Assembly (NCBI RefSeq): GCF_016654015.1
Contig: NZ_JAEPWM010000006.1
Location: 1-64,000 of the forward strand
DNA: 64,000 nucleotides
Direction of reading: 5' to 3'
DNA from: Ramlibacter ginsenosidimutans
Lineage (GTDB): Bacteria; Pseudomonadota; Gammaproteobacteria; Burkholderiales; Burkholderiaceae_C
Positions 56,700 through 64,000 of this stretch are shown one piece after another. The notes below the pieces were generated by a model. It saw only the letters and a program-made list of their open reading frames with translations. It was not told where the DNA came from and did no database searches. A program made the position numbers and the translations under genes. The stretch's first letter is position 1. Every line of letters starts with the position of its first letter.

Positions 56700-57131
56700 A
56701 TGACCGCCATCGCAGGACAGGATTTCTGGCAGGAACAAGCGGATGACCCGCAAGTCCGCATCGACGGGCGCGTGCGCCCAGCCCAGGAGGACGCCTACTG
56801 GCAGGGTGCCTACTGGGCCCAGCCCTACCATCGCGCCGAGTACGGGTACGACGACTACGCTCCGGCCTACTGCGTCGGCTACATCGGCTACGCGCAGTAC
56901 GGCGGTTGCTTCGAGGATGCCGAGAAGTCCCTGTGCGCGAACTGGGTTCGCATCAAGGGCGACTCGCGCCTGGAGATCGATGTCGCGATGCAGGCGATCC
57001 GTGCTGCCTGGGACCACGCCGCGCTCACCCCGGCGGAGCGCGCCGACGACGAATACGAGCAGGAGCTCAGCGACGCGCTCTTCGCAGCGGGCGCACGCCC
57101 CGAGCAGCAGCGCGCTTACGCGGTCGCCTGA
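56700..57131 (+). CDS. Uncharacterised Tyr/Trp-rich protein
   Basis: I do not recognise this 143-residue protein. Residues about 30-70 are strikingly rich in Tyr, Trp and Gly (AYWQGAYWAQPYHRAEYGYDDY, then AYCVGYIGYAQYGG), followed by a charged helical region. No signal peptide or membrane segment is seen. GGAGAGAC lies before the ATG. The 269 bases upstream hold no other gene. The Y/W pattern suggests a glycine-zipper-free, possibly adhesive or stress-related protein, but nothing in the context supports a function. Confidence 0.65.
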   Translation: MTAIAGQDFWQEQADDPQVRIDGRVRPAQEDAYWQGAYWAQPYHRAEYGYDDYAPAYCVGYIGYAQYGGCFEDAEKSLCANWVRIKGDSRLEIDVAMQAIRAAWDHAALTPAERADDEYEQELSDALFAAGARPEQQRAYAVA

Positions 57132-57134
57132 GCG

Positions 57135-57680
57135 TCAGGCGCCGGCAGGGCGGCGGCCGCCGTCGGAAGCTGGCGGGCCGGCGCTCGGGGCAGCTTCGGC
57201 GCCCGCCGCTGTCACCTCGCCGCGAAGCCAGCGCTCCAGGGCATCGACGAAGGGCGCCTGGCCGGCGATCAGCTTGCGGCGCGCTTCCTCCGGGCCGAAC
57301 CAGGCGACCCGGTCCACCTCCGGGAACGACTGCATGCGTCCCGAACGCGGGGGCCACTCCAGCTCGAACCGGTTGCTCACCAGCGCAGCGGGATCGGCAT
57401 CGCCCTCGAACGCCCACGCGCTGATGCGCTTGCCGCTTTTCTGGCGCAACTCGCCCAGGGGGAAGAACGGGGGCGCGCTGGTGAAGCCCGTTTCTTCGCG
57501 GAATTCCCGGCAGGCAGCGGCAAGCGGATCCTCGCCGGGGTCGATCTCCCCCTTCGGCAGCGTCCACGCGGCATCGTCGCGGCGCGACCAGAACGGGCCA
57601 CCGGGGTGCGCAAGGAGCACCTCCGCGCCAGCGCCCACGCGCCGGAACATCAGCAAGCCGGCGCTGCGGATGATGGTCAC
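57135..57680 (-). CDS. Nudix hydrolase
   Basis: A 181-residue Nudix protein. The Nudix box is complete: GEIDPGEDPLAAACREFREETGF at about residues 44-66, with the metal-binding REFREE. The N-terminal SAGLLMFRR and WTLPKGEI are typical of the ADP-ribose / MutT-like group that cleaves nucleoside diphosphate derivatives. The C-terminal 30 residues are low-complexity. It is convergent with the Tyr/Trp-rich gene, leaving 3 bases between them. Confidence 0.88.
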   Translation of the reverse strand: MTIIRSAGLLMFRRVGAGAEVLLAHPGGPFWSRRDDAAWTLPKGEIDPGEDPLAAACREFREETGFTSAPPFFPLGELRQKSGKRISAWAFEGDADPAALVSNRFELEWPPRSGRMQSFPEVDRVAWFGPEEARRKLIAGQAPFVDALERWLRGEVTAAGAEAAPSAGPPASDGGRRPAGA

Positions 57681-57701
57681 GCTGCCAGTGTAGGACGGCG
57701 C

Positions 57702-57872
57702 TCAGGCGCCGGCATTGCCGCTGCCGGGCGGTGTTTCGTCCGGTCCCTCGAGCTGCCTGCGCTTGCGGATGAGGGCGCGCATCGCGGTGTCGGCGCCTTC
57801 GCCGCTGCCCTGTTCGTTCGGTGGGGGTTCGTGCGGCGGGTTCGCAGGTGGCGGCCCGTTCTCGTCGTTCAT
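57702..57872 (-). CDS. Short uncharacterised ORF (56 residues)
   Basis: The reading frame encodes a Pro/Glu-rich peptide starting MNDENGPPPANPPHE and ending in a charged helix (AMRALIRKRRQLEGPDE). Its ATG overlaps the stop of the preceding short ORF (ATGA), the same coupling used by real operons in this window. No known family. It may continue into the Nudix gene 21 bases downstream as one transcript. Confidence 0.42.
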   Translation of the reverse strand: MNDENGPPPANPPHEPPPNEQGSGEGADTAMRALIRKRRQLEGPDETPPGSGNAGA

Positions 57873-58060
57873 CGCTCGGCTCCGTGCTGTCCGTCTTCGG
57901 TGTCGGGGGATTCCCGACGCTGCTGGCGCGCCTGCCGCTTCAGGTGGGCGAGGGCGCTCGCCGCTCCCTCTCCGGAGCGTCTCCCGTGCTCGGGCGCATC
58001 GCCGCGCGCACCCGCTGCGGGTGCGTCGTCGTCGGGGGACTCGGAGGGGGAACGGTTCAT
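57869..58060 (-). CDS. Short uncharacterised ORF (63 residues)
   Basis: The peptide starts MNRSPSESPDDDAPAAGARG, has a basic helical part SALAHLKRQARQQRRES, and ends DTEDGQHGAER. It is highly charged, probably disordered, and not recognisable. Support comes from its 4-base overlap with the next short ORF. In GC-rich DNA frames of this length also occur by chance, so confidence is limited. Confidence 0.42.
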   Translation of the reverse strand: MNRSPSESPDDDAPAAGARGDAPEHGRRSGEGAASALAHLKRQARQQRRESPDTEDGQHGAER

Positions 58061-58219
58061 GGGCTTGCCTTGGGGGAAATTCTTGTTCGCGCAGGCAATC
58101 TCATCGGTCGGAGAGACGAGGCAAGGCACGTAGGAAATTTTCCAGACAGCGGGTCGCCGCAATGCATGCCGTCACGGAACGGCAGGCGCCGCCCGGCCGC
58201 ACATCAGGCCGGGCGCGGA

Positions 58220-59047
58220 TCAGCGGCCGGCGCGTGGCTGGAACCGGCTGGGCGCCTGGCCCATGGCCGCCTTGAACATCGCCGTGAATGCGCTCTCGCT
58301 CGCATAGCCGCAGGCGAATGCGACCTGCCCGACCGGCATGCCGCCGGCCAGCAAGGGCAGGGCATGCGCGAGCACGGCCTGCTGCCGCCAGGGCTGGTAG
58401 CTGGTACCCAGCTGCTCGCGGAACAGGCGCGCCATCGTGCGTTCGCTCGCGCCGACATCGGCCGCCCACTGGGCGAGCGTCGCGCGTTCGCCCGGCGAGC
58501 GCAGCACGGCTTCGCAGAGCGCCCGCAGGCGCTTGTCCCCGGTGTCCGCCGGCGGGAGCGGCACGCCCAGGGTTTGCGTGTCGGCGTGGTGCAGTTCGTC
58601 GAGCACCAGCGACGTGAGCAGGGCTTCGCGCTCGCGCGGCAGGCGCGGCTGGTCCAGCGCCGGGACCAGCTCGCGCAGCAGCGGCGACACGACCAGCACG
58701 CGGCAGCCGGTCCATTCGCGGGGGACCATCGCGGCGTCGATGTACAGCGTGCGGAAGTGCGCGGCCTGCAGCACGTGCACCGAGTGCAGCGCATCCGGTG
58801 CGATCCACACCGCGCGCGAGGGCGGCACGATGCAGGTCACCTCGCCGCTTGCGCTGCCCGGGTCGGCGGCACTCACCTGCAGGATGCCGGTGGCGCAGTA
58901 CGCCACCTGCGCCCAGGGATGCCGGTGCGGTTCGAAGTGCGCATCGGCCGGCATGGTCCGCGAGCGCACCCTCACCGGGCGCGGCCGCGTCGGGCGGAAC
59001 AGGTCGACGTCGGCATTCACGACGACGGAGCGGCGGGCGCGCGGCAT
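58220..59047 (-). CDS. AraC-family transcriptional regulator
   Basis: A 275-residue regulator with an N-terminal cupin sensor domain (AHFEPHRHPWAQVAYCATGILQVSA, the His-rich metal or ligand pocket) and a C-terminal pair of AraC helix-turn-helices (TLAQWAADVGASERTMARLFREQLGTSYQPWRQQ and VAFACGYASESAFTAMFKAAMG). The start MPRARRSVVVNADVDLF is chosen because the family begins near here. It is divergent from the MFS gene across 71 bases; AraC regulators of this cupin type often control a neighbouring efflux gene. Confidence 0.9.
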   Translation of the reverse strand: MPRARRSVVVNADVDLFRPTRPRPVRVRSRTMPADAHFEPHRHPWAQVAYCATGILQVSAADPGSASGEVTCIVPPSRAVWIAPDALHSVHVLQAAHFRTLYIDAAMVPREWTGCRVLVVSPLLRELVPALDQPRLPREREALLTSLVLDELHHADTQTLGVPLPPADTGDKRLRALCEAVLRSPGERATLAQWAADVGASERTMARLFREQLGTSYQPWRQQAVLAHALPLLAGGMPVGQVAFACGYASESAFTAMFKAAMGQAPSRFQPRAGR

Positions 59048-59070
59048 TGGCGGAGTTTCGCCGATTTGTG

Positions 59071-59088
59071 GCGTTCCGTCGCATTCCG
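59071..59088. promoter_or_regulatory. Direct repeat in the AraC/MFS intergenic region
   Basis: GCGTTCCG at 59071 and GCATTCCG at 59081 are direct repeats one helical turn apart, the arrangement of AraC-type half-sites. They lie in the 71-base divergent region. Confidence 0.35.
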
Positions 59089-59118
59089 GAAAGCGGGCGC
59101 AGAACTTAGCATCGACGC

Positions 59119-60366
59119 ATGTCGACCGCCACCGCCTCCGCCGCTTCCGCCGCCCCCGGCATCCCACTCAGGCAGGACGCGCACGTCATCGGCCTGGTGG
59201 GCCTCGCCCACATGGTGAGCCACTTCAGCCAGCTGATCCTGCCGCCCTTGTTCCCGTGGCTGAAAGACGCGCTCGGCGTGAGCTACACGCAGCTGGGCTT
59301 CCTCATGACGATCTTCTTCGTCGTGTCCTGCGGCGTGCAGACCACGTCGGGCTTCCTCGTGGATCGCTTCGGCCCGCGCCCCATCCTGTTCGGCGGGCTG
59401 TCGCTCGTGGCAGCGGCCGCGTTCGGCTTCGCGCTCGCACCCAACTACTGGACGATGGCGCTGGTTGCGGTCGTCGCGGGCACGGGCAACGGGGTCTTCC
59501 ATCCGGCCGACTACACGCTGCTCAATCGCAAGGTGAGCCCCACGCGCCTCGGCCACGGCTACAGCGTGCACGGCATCACCGGCAGCCTGGGCTGGGCCCT
59601 GGGTCCCGTCGTGGTAGTGCCGCTCGCGCTCGCGTTCCACTGGCGCGCGGCGCTCGCCGCCGCGGGGTGCGTGGCGCTCGCGGTGCTGGTGGTGCTCTGG
59701 CTCAACCGCGCGACGCTGGCCCTGCCGGGCCTGCAGCGCAACCCGGCCCCGGGCAAGGGCCAGGCGGACGACAGCCTGGCCTTCCTGCGCATCCCGGCCG
59801 TCTGGATGTGCTTCGCCTTCTTCCTCGTGTACGCCGGCGTGCTCACCGGCGTGCAGACCTTTGCGCCGCTCGCGGCCATGAACCTGCTCGGCATGCCCAA
59901 GGCCCTCGTGGCCGTGTGCATCACGAGCTACATGGTCTGCGCCGCCGGCGGCACCTTGGTCGGAGGCTTCCTGGCGTCCGACCCGGCGCGCTGCGAGCGC
60001 GTTGTCGGCGCGGGCTTCGGGCTGGCGGCGCTGGTCGCGCTCAGCATCGCCTTCGCCTCCGTGCCGGCCGCGGCGGTGCCCGCGCTGTTCGGTGCGATGG
60101 GCTTCGTCAGCGGCACCGCCGGGCCGGCGCGCGACATGCTCGTCAAGCGCTCCTCGCCCGAGAACGCCACCGGACGCGTGTACGGCGTCGTGTATTCCGG
60201 CCTCGACGTCGGCCAGGCGATCGCGCCGCTGGTGTTCGGCGGGCTGATGGACCACGGCCAGTTCCGCGGCGTCTGGATGGTGTTGGTGGCGCTGCAGTTG
60301 CTGCTCATCGCCAGCGCGTTCAACGTCCGCCGGGTGCGCCGTACTGCCGCGCTAGCCCCCGCCTGA
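59119..60366 (+). CDS. MFS transporter
   Basis: A 415-residue major facilitator protein with about twelve membrane segments. The N-terminal HVIGLVGLAHMVSHFSQLILPPLFPWLKDALG and the GVFHPADYTLLNRKVSPTRLGHGYSVHGITGSLGWALGP region resemble the fosmidomycin-resistance/Fsr-like efflux group; the match is by pattern only. It is divergent from the AraC regulator, which probably controls it. The substrate is unknown. The ExeA-like gene follows after 47 bases. Confidence 0.88.
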   Translation: MSTATASAASAAPGIPLRQDAHVIGLVGLAHMVSHFSQLILPPLFPWLKDALGVSYTQLGFLMTIFFVVSCGVQTTSGFLVDRFGPRPILFGGLSLVAAAAFGFALAPNYWTMALVAVVAGTGNGVFHPADYTLLNRKVSPTRLGHGYSVHGITGSLGWALGPVVVVPLALAFHWRAALAAAGCVALAVLVVLWLNRATLALPGLQRNPAPGKGQADDSLAFLRIPAVWMCFAFFLVYAGVLTGVQTFAPLAAMNLLGMPKALVAVCITSYMVCAAGGTLVGGFLASDPARCERVVGAGFGLAALVALSIAFASVPAAAVPALFGAMGFVSGTAGPARDMLVKRSSPENATGRVYGVVYSGLDVGQAIAPLVFGGLMDHGQFRGVWMVLVALQLLLIASAFNVRRVRRTAALAPA

Positions 60367-60413
60367 GGGCCGGCCCCGAGACCGCCGTTACATGCGCGCG
60401 CTATCCTTGCGCC

Positions 60414-62099
60414 ATGTACGCCGAGTATTTCGGGCTGAAGCAGGAGCCGTTCTCCATCGCGCCGGACCCGCGCCTGCTGTTCATGAGCGAACAGCACCGC
60501 GAGGCTCTGGCGCACCTGCTGTACGGGGTGCAGGGCGGGGGTGGCTTCGTGCTGCTGACCGGCGAGATCGGCACGGGCAAGACGACGGTCTGCCGCTCGT
60601 TCCTGGAGCAGGTGCCCAAGCAGGTGCAGCTCGCCTACATCTTCAACCCCAAGCTGACGGTGCTCGAACTGCTCGAGACCGTGTGCCACGAGTTCGGGGT
60701 GCCCGTGAACCTGCCCACGCACCGCGCGGGGACGGTCAAGGACTACCTCGATCCGCTCAACGAGTTCCTGCTGCAGTCGCATGCGGCCGGCCGCAACAGC
60801 GTGCTCGTGATCGACGAGGCCCAGAACCTCGCGCCTGAAGTGCTGGAGCAGCTGCGCCTGCTCACGAACCTGGAGACCAGCGAGCGCAAGCTGCTGCAGA
60901 TCATCCTGATCGGCCAGCCCGAGTTGCGCGACATGCTCGCGCGCCCCGAGCTGGAACAGCTCGCGCAGCGCGTGATCGCGCGCTACCACCTGCGGGCGAT
61001 GGCGCCGCAGGAAAGCGAGCTGTATGTGCGGCACCGCCTGGAAGCGTGCGGACTGCAGCGGCCGCTGCCGTTCAACCGCGCGGCCCTGCGCAGCATCCAC
61101 GCGGCCACCGGCGGGGTGCCGCGCCGGATCAACCTGCTGTGCGACCGCGCGCTGCTCGGCGCGTATGCGAACGGGCAGGGCGAAGTCACCCGCCGCGTCG
61201 TGCGGCAGGCCGCCGCCGAAGTGTTCCCGCGCGGCAGCCAGCCCCGGCCGGCGTGGAGCCGCACTGCGCTGACGGCGGCGGTGGCCCTCGTGGCCGGGGC
61301 AGGCTTGCTCGCTGCCGCCACGCGCGTGGTCGAACCGTTGCAGCCGGCGCGTGTCGCGCTGGGCGAGAAGAAGGCCGGGCCTGCGTCCGCGGCGGCTCCG
61401 CGGCCGGGGCCCCTGTCCGCGACGGTCGCCGTGCCTGCAACCGCATCCACGAGGACGGCGATGCCGCCGGCGGTGGCCGTGCCGGTGAAGGCCGCCGACG
61501 CACCGCGCCCGCCGGCGCTGCTCCGCGACGAGAACGCCGCCTGGCGCGAACTGGCCGCGCTCTGGAAACTGCCCTTGCCTCAAGGCCAGGGTGGCGCCTG
61601 TGCCGCGCTCGCGCGCGAGCAGGTGCACTGCTTCAGCAAGAACCTGAGCCTGCCCGTCATCCGGCAACTGGGGCGGCCCGGCATCGTCACGCTGGACAGC
61701 GCGACGGGCCAGCCGTCGTATGCGGTGCTCGTCGCGCTCACGGACCAGACCGCCACGCTGGCGGCCGCCGGCACCGAGCAGACGGTGACGCTCACCGCGC
61801 TCGCGCAGCGCTGGGCCGGCGACTTCGCCACGCTCTGGCGCGCCCCCGAAGGCTACCGCGGCGATCCGCGCGATGGCCAGGGCGGCCCGGCGGTGGACTG
61901 GGTCGCACTGCAGCTGGCGAGCGCAAGGGGCGAGGCAGCCCCGCAGCCCGCGAAGCTGGATCCGGCACTGCGCAACGAGGTCCGCGCGTTCCAGGTGGCG
62001 CAAGGCCTGCCGGCGGACGGACGCCCGGGCCCGCTGACCTACATGCAACTGAATCGTGCCGCCGGCGTGGACGAACCGCGCCTGCGCACCCAACCCTGA
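60414..62099 (+). CDS. ExeA-like AAA ATPase with C-terminal peptidoglycan-binding domain
   Basis: The 561-residue protein has an AAA ATPase domain (YFGLKQEPFSIAPDPR start; Walker A GEIGTGKTT at residues 50-58; Walker B VLVIDEAQNLAPE near 131), a membrane segment at about 284-302, a Pro/Ala linker, a region of about residues 360-460 with LWKLPLP and CFSKN that resembles the C39-like domain of ExeA relatives, and a peptidoglycan-binding domain at about 480-560 (VRAFQVAQGLPADGRPGPLTYMQLNR). In Aeromonas, ExeA with ExeB places the type II secretin through the cell wall. No secretion genes are in view. A -10-like TATCCT ends 6 bases before the ATG. Confidence 0.88.
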   Translation: MYAEYFGLKQEPFSIAPDPRLLFMSEQHREALAHLLYGVQGGGGFVLLTGEIGTGKTTVCRSFLEQVPKQVQLAYIFNPKLTVLELLETVCHEFGVPVNLPTHRAGTVKDYLDPLNEFLLQSHAAGRNSVLVIDEAQNLAPEVLEQLRLLTNLETSERKLLQIILIGQPELRDMLARPELEQLAQRVIARYHLRAMAPQESELYVRHRLEACGLQRPLPFNRAALRSIHAATGGVPRRINLLCDRALLGAYANGQGEVTRRVVRQAAAEVFPRGSQPRPAWSRTALTAAVALVAGAGLLAAATRVVEPLQPARVALGEKKAGPASAAAPRPGPLSATVAVPATASTRTAMPPAVAVPVKAADAPRPPALLRDENAAWRELAALWKLPLPQGQGGACAALAREQVHCFSKNLSLPVIRQLGRPGIVTLDSATGQPSYAVLVALTDQTATLAAAGTEQTVTLTALAQRWAGDFATLWRAPEGYRGDPRDGQGGPAVDWVALQLASARGEAAPQPAKLDPALRNEVRAFQVAQGLPADGRPGPLTYMQLNRAAGVDEPRLRTQP

Positions 62100-62110
62100 A
62101 GAACCAGCGC

Positions 62111-62962
62111 ATGTCGTACATCCTCGATGCCTTGCGCCGCGCCGACGCGGAGCGCGAACGCGATCCCGCCCGCGGCATTCACGCGCAGCCCGGCGCGGGC
62201 GCGCCGGCGACTGCGCGGGCGCCCATCCCGGGCTGGGCCTGGCCCCTGGGAGCGCTGGCCGTGGTCGGCGCGGCCCTCGTGTTCGCGTGGCAGCGTCCGA
62301 ATGCCGAGAGCGCGGCGCCGCAGGTCGCGGTCGCCGTGGTCCCGCCACAGCCAGCCGCACCCGCAGTGACCCCAGCCCCAGCCGCACCCACCGTGGTGGC
62401 AGTGGCGGACGTGGTGAGCCCGCCGGCGCCTCCGATGCCGTTGAAGCCGCCCGTGGAGCGCGCCAAGCCCACCGTCGTGGCGGCCGCGCGGCCGCATGCC
62501 GCTGCTGCGCCGGCGGCAGGCGCAAGCGCACCGCCTGCAACCGTGCCTGTGGCCTCGTCTGCAACCACGGCTGCGACCCCTGCGCCTGCCGCACCTGTCG
62601 CCGCTGCCGCGCCAGGGACTGCACACGCCGCTGGGGCGCCGGCGAGTGCCGGCAACGGATCCCGACCGGAAGCGCTCGCGACCGCCAAGCTCGCGCCTGC
62701 GAGCGCCGCGCCCGTCGCGACCGCGTCGGCCAATCGCGTCTTCAATCCCGCGGAACTGCCTGCCGACGTGCAAGGCGCACTGCCCAAGCTGGCGATCACC
62801 GGCGGCGTGTACTCGGAGAACGCCGCGCAGCGCATGCTGGTCGTGGGCGGCCAAGTGGTCAATGAAGGCGCGGAACTCGCACCGGGCGTGGTGCTGGACC
62901 AGATCCGCTCGCGCAGCGCGGTGCTGCGCTTCCGCGGCTACCGCTACGCCGTCAGCTACTGA
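62111..62962 (+). CDS. GspB/ExeB-like protein
   Basis: A 283-residue bitopic membrane protein. MSYILDALRRADAERERDP is the defining GspB N-terminus, a membrane segment lies at about residues 42-60, a Pro/Ala-rich spacer covers about 65-210, and the C-terminal GspB domain (LPKLAITGGVYSENAAQRMLVVGGQVVNEGAELAPGVVLDQI) is complete. It is the partner of the ExeA-like ATPase 11 bases upstream. Its last 7 bases overlap the convergent gene. Confidence 0.9.
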   Translation: MSYILDALRRADAERERDPARGIHAQPGAGAPATARAPIPGWAWPLGALAVVGAALVFAWQRPNAESAAPQVAVAVVPPQPAAPAVTPAPAAPTVVAVADVVSPPAPPMPLKPPVERAKPTVVAAARPHAAAAPAAGASAPPATVPVASSATTAATPAPAAPVAAAAPGTAHAAGAPASAGNGSRPEALATAKLAPASAAPVATASANRVFNPAELPADVQGALPKLAITGGVYSENAAQRMLVVGGQVVNEGAELAPGVVLDQIRSRSAVLRFRGYRYAVSY

Positions 62963-63684
62963 GGCGCCCGCGCGGATTCATCCGCCTCGAGCTTCTGCGG
63001 CGCCTGGAACACGGACCAGTGTCCGTCGCGGAACAGGTAGAGGCCGGAGGAGATCCGCGTGGCCTCTCCACCTGCGTACAAGGCCGCCGCGCTGAATCGC
63101 AGCGTCGCGATCGCAGACTCGTCATCGGCGCGGGCGAACACCAGGCCGCCGCGCTCCGGCACGGCGACGACCAGCCCCGCCGGCGAGCGGCGCTGCTGCT
63201 CCAGCCAGAACGCGCGATCGAGGAAGTAGCTGCTGTCCAGCGCCGGCGCGTCGCCGTGCACCTGCATCAGCCCGCCGGTCCACGGCTCGGCCACCGGGGC
63301 ACCATAGCGGTCGCGCAAGTTGGCCACGGCGCGCGCGAGCGCCTGCTCGGGGCTCAGGTGCAGCCGCTCCAGGTCCTCGGGCGTCGCGCTCTGCACCTGC
63401 CGGTCGCCGTCGAACACGAGCCGCAGGTGCATGTCGCCGAGGTACTGGAACCAGCTCGCCTCGAAGCTGAATTCGCGACCGTCCTCCCCGCGAGCGCTGA
63501 TCGTGCCGAACGGCACCAGCGCCTCGTCCGTCTTGTTCGCTCCCGGCGTCTCGCGCAGGACGACGATGAGGTTGGCGGGGCCGGTAGCGATGCTCTCGTC
63601 CTCGCCGCGGTCCGCGGCCAGGCTCGATGCGGACGCAGTGCACAGCGCGGTGATCGCGGCGATGGCTCGCAGGGCTCGGTGCAT
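62956..63684 (-). CDS. Secreted uncharacterised protein
   Basis: A 242-residue protein with a signal peptide (LRAIAAITALCTASASSLAA) and a probable cleavage near residue 24, so it should be periplasmic. The rest includes a HLSPEQALARAVANLRDRYGAP segment, which faintly resembles DUF1444-type proteins, and a strand-rich C-terminus (ISSGLYLFRDGHWSVFQAP). No enzyme motif is seen. It is convergent with the GspB-like gene. Confidence 0.7.
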   Translation of the reverse strand: MHRALRAIAAITALCTASASSLAADRGEDESIATGPANLIVVLRETPGANKTDEALVPFGTISARGEDGREFSFEASWFQYLGDMHLRLVFDGDRQVQSATPEDLERLHLSPEQALARAVANLRDRYGAPVAEPWTGGLMQVHGDAPALDSSYFLDRAFWLEQQRRSPAGLVVAVPERGGLVFARADDESAIATLRFSAAALYAGGEATRISSGLYLFRDGHWSVFQAPQKLEADESARAPQ

Positions 63685-63833
63685 GGCGTCCTCCTCGTGG
63701 CTCTGCTGTCATCGTGATGCGTGGCCGGCCCGTGCGCAACCCGTACAAAGGGCATTCGCGGCAGAACCTCGGGGCAGCGTCGGCGCGCAGCAACGCCATT
63801 CGTTACCGTTCTTGCGCCGAGCACTGAACATGT

Positions 63834-63864
63834 AAGAGCTGCGCTGCCTACGATCGCAGCTCTT
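63834..63864. repeat. 10-bp inverted repeat in the leader of the last gene
   Basis: AAGAGCTGCG (63834-63843) and CGCAGCTCTT (63855-63864) pair perfectly around an 11-base loop, 27 bases before the last start codon. There is no T-run, so it is more likely a leader hairpin or binding site than a terminator. Confidence 0.55.
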
Positions 63865-63890
63865 CGTTGTCACTCAGAGGAAAACGCTTC

Positions 63891-64000
63891 ATGGCACTGC
63901 AGTCCCCCTTCTTCAACAACACCAACAAGCGCGAGGACGGCTATCCGCGTCCCGGGTCGAACCCGAACGCCGCTGCCCTTTCCGGCCAGGCCGCTTCCGC
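63891..64000 (+). CDS. Start of an unknown gene, possibly a bactofilin (truncated by window)
   Basis: The frame opens with ATG after AGAGGAAAA and stays open to the window edge, encoding a Pro/Asn/Ala-rich peptide starting MALQSPFFNNTNKREDGYP. Such short disordered tails precede the beta-helical core of bactofilins, polymer-forming cytoskeletal proteins, but the diagnostic core is outside the window, so this is only a guess. Confidence 0.45.
   Translation, partial: MALQSPFFNNTNKREDGYPRPGSNPNAAALSGQAAS

Overview
The window is about 64 kb of GC-rich chromosome with tightly packed genes, frequent 4-base start/stop overlaps and a typical betaproteobacterial gene order (surE-pcm-nlpD-rpoS, rpsF-priB-rpsR-rplI-dnaB, alaA-hom-thrC-mobB-moeA-moaD-moaE). 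Together with tripartite tricarboxylate (Bug/TctC) binding proteins, PpsR next to ppsA, and short GC-rich dispersed hairpins, this points to the order Burkholderiales and most likely the family Comamonadaceae (Ramlibacter/Variovorax-like). The genus is an inference from gene content; no rRNA is present. Nearly everything looks like core chromosome: there is no prophage, CRISPR array or recognisable defence island, and the only transposon trace is the IS30-type transposase end at the left edge.

Layout. 1-5400: transposase remnant, pgsA, an EamA exporter, a LysR regulator, a fluoroacetate-dehalogenase-like hydrolase coupled to a tartrate/malate dehydrogenase, then hupB behind a near-consensus promoter, and tRNA-Val. 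5400-9200: ppiD, a DUF1003 protein, tRNA-His, a quinone oxidoreductase. 9275-15127: surE-pcm-nlpD-rpoS, a PolB-like exonuclease behind a perfect inverted repeat, and rlmD. 15128-16650: dispersed repeat, Bax-inhibitor-1-like protein, a GlcG/HbpS-like protein. 16659-23894: an iron and peroxide block, with bfd-tonB-exbB-exbD on one strand, feoA-feoB divergent from it around a Fur-box-like palindrome, then bfr and ahpC-ahpF. 24081-31623: ppsR/ppsA divergent pair, a two-part sodium/solute symporter and an MHS-type transporter. 31698-35918: the rpsF-rplI ribosomal/primosomal operon and dnaB. 36092-38987: phoH, bcp and an Mth938-like protein. 39068-45656: alanine/threonine synthesis running into molybdopterin synthesis. 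45815-49606: two Bug proteins, a MarR regulator and a flavin monooxygenase. 49614-58060: conserved unknown, clpB behind a sigma-32-type promoter, an orphan LuxR-type response regulator, NDH-2, SDR, Nudix and small unknown ORFs. 58220-64000: AraC/MFS divergent pair, an ExeA/GspB-type pair, a secreted unknown and the start of a possible bactofilin.

How the parts work together. The iron block supplies the energy for outer-membrane siderophore uptake (TonB-ExbB-ExbD), takes up ferrous iron (FeoAB), stores it (Bfr) and releases it (Bfd), with peroxide defence (AhpCF) beside it. The PpsR/PpsA pair controls the pyruvate-to-PEP step and sits beside transporters of the carboxylate-uptake type, which suits growth on organic acids. 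The mobB-moeA-moaD-moaE genes make and insert the molybdenum cofactor.

The most interesting non-coding structure is the set of short dispersed hairpin elements. One has landed in frame inside thrC and adds about 14 residues to threonine synthase; another abuts the rpoS stop codon; a separate 23-bp perfect inverted repeat contains the start codon of the exonuclease gene.
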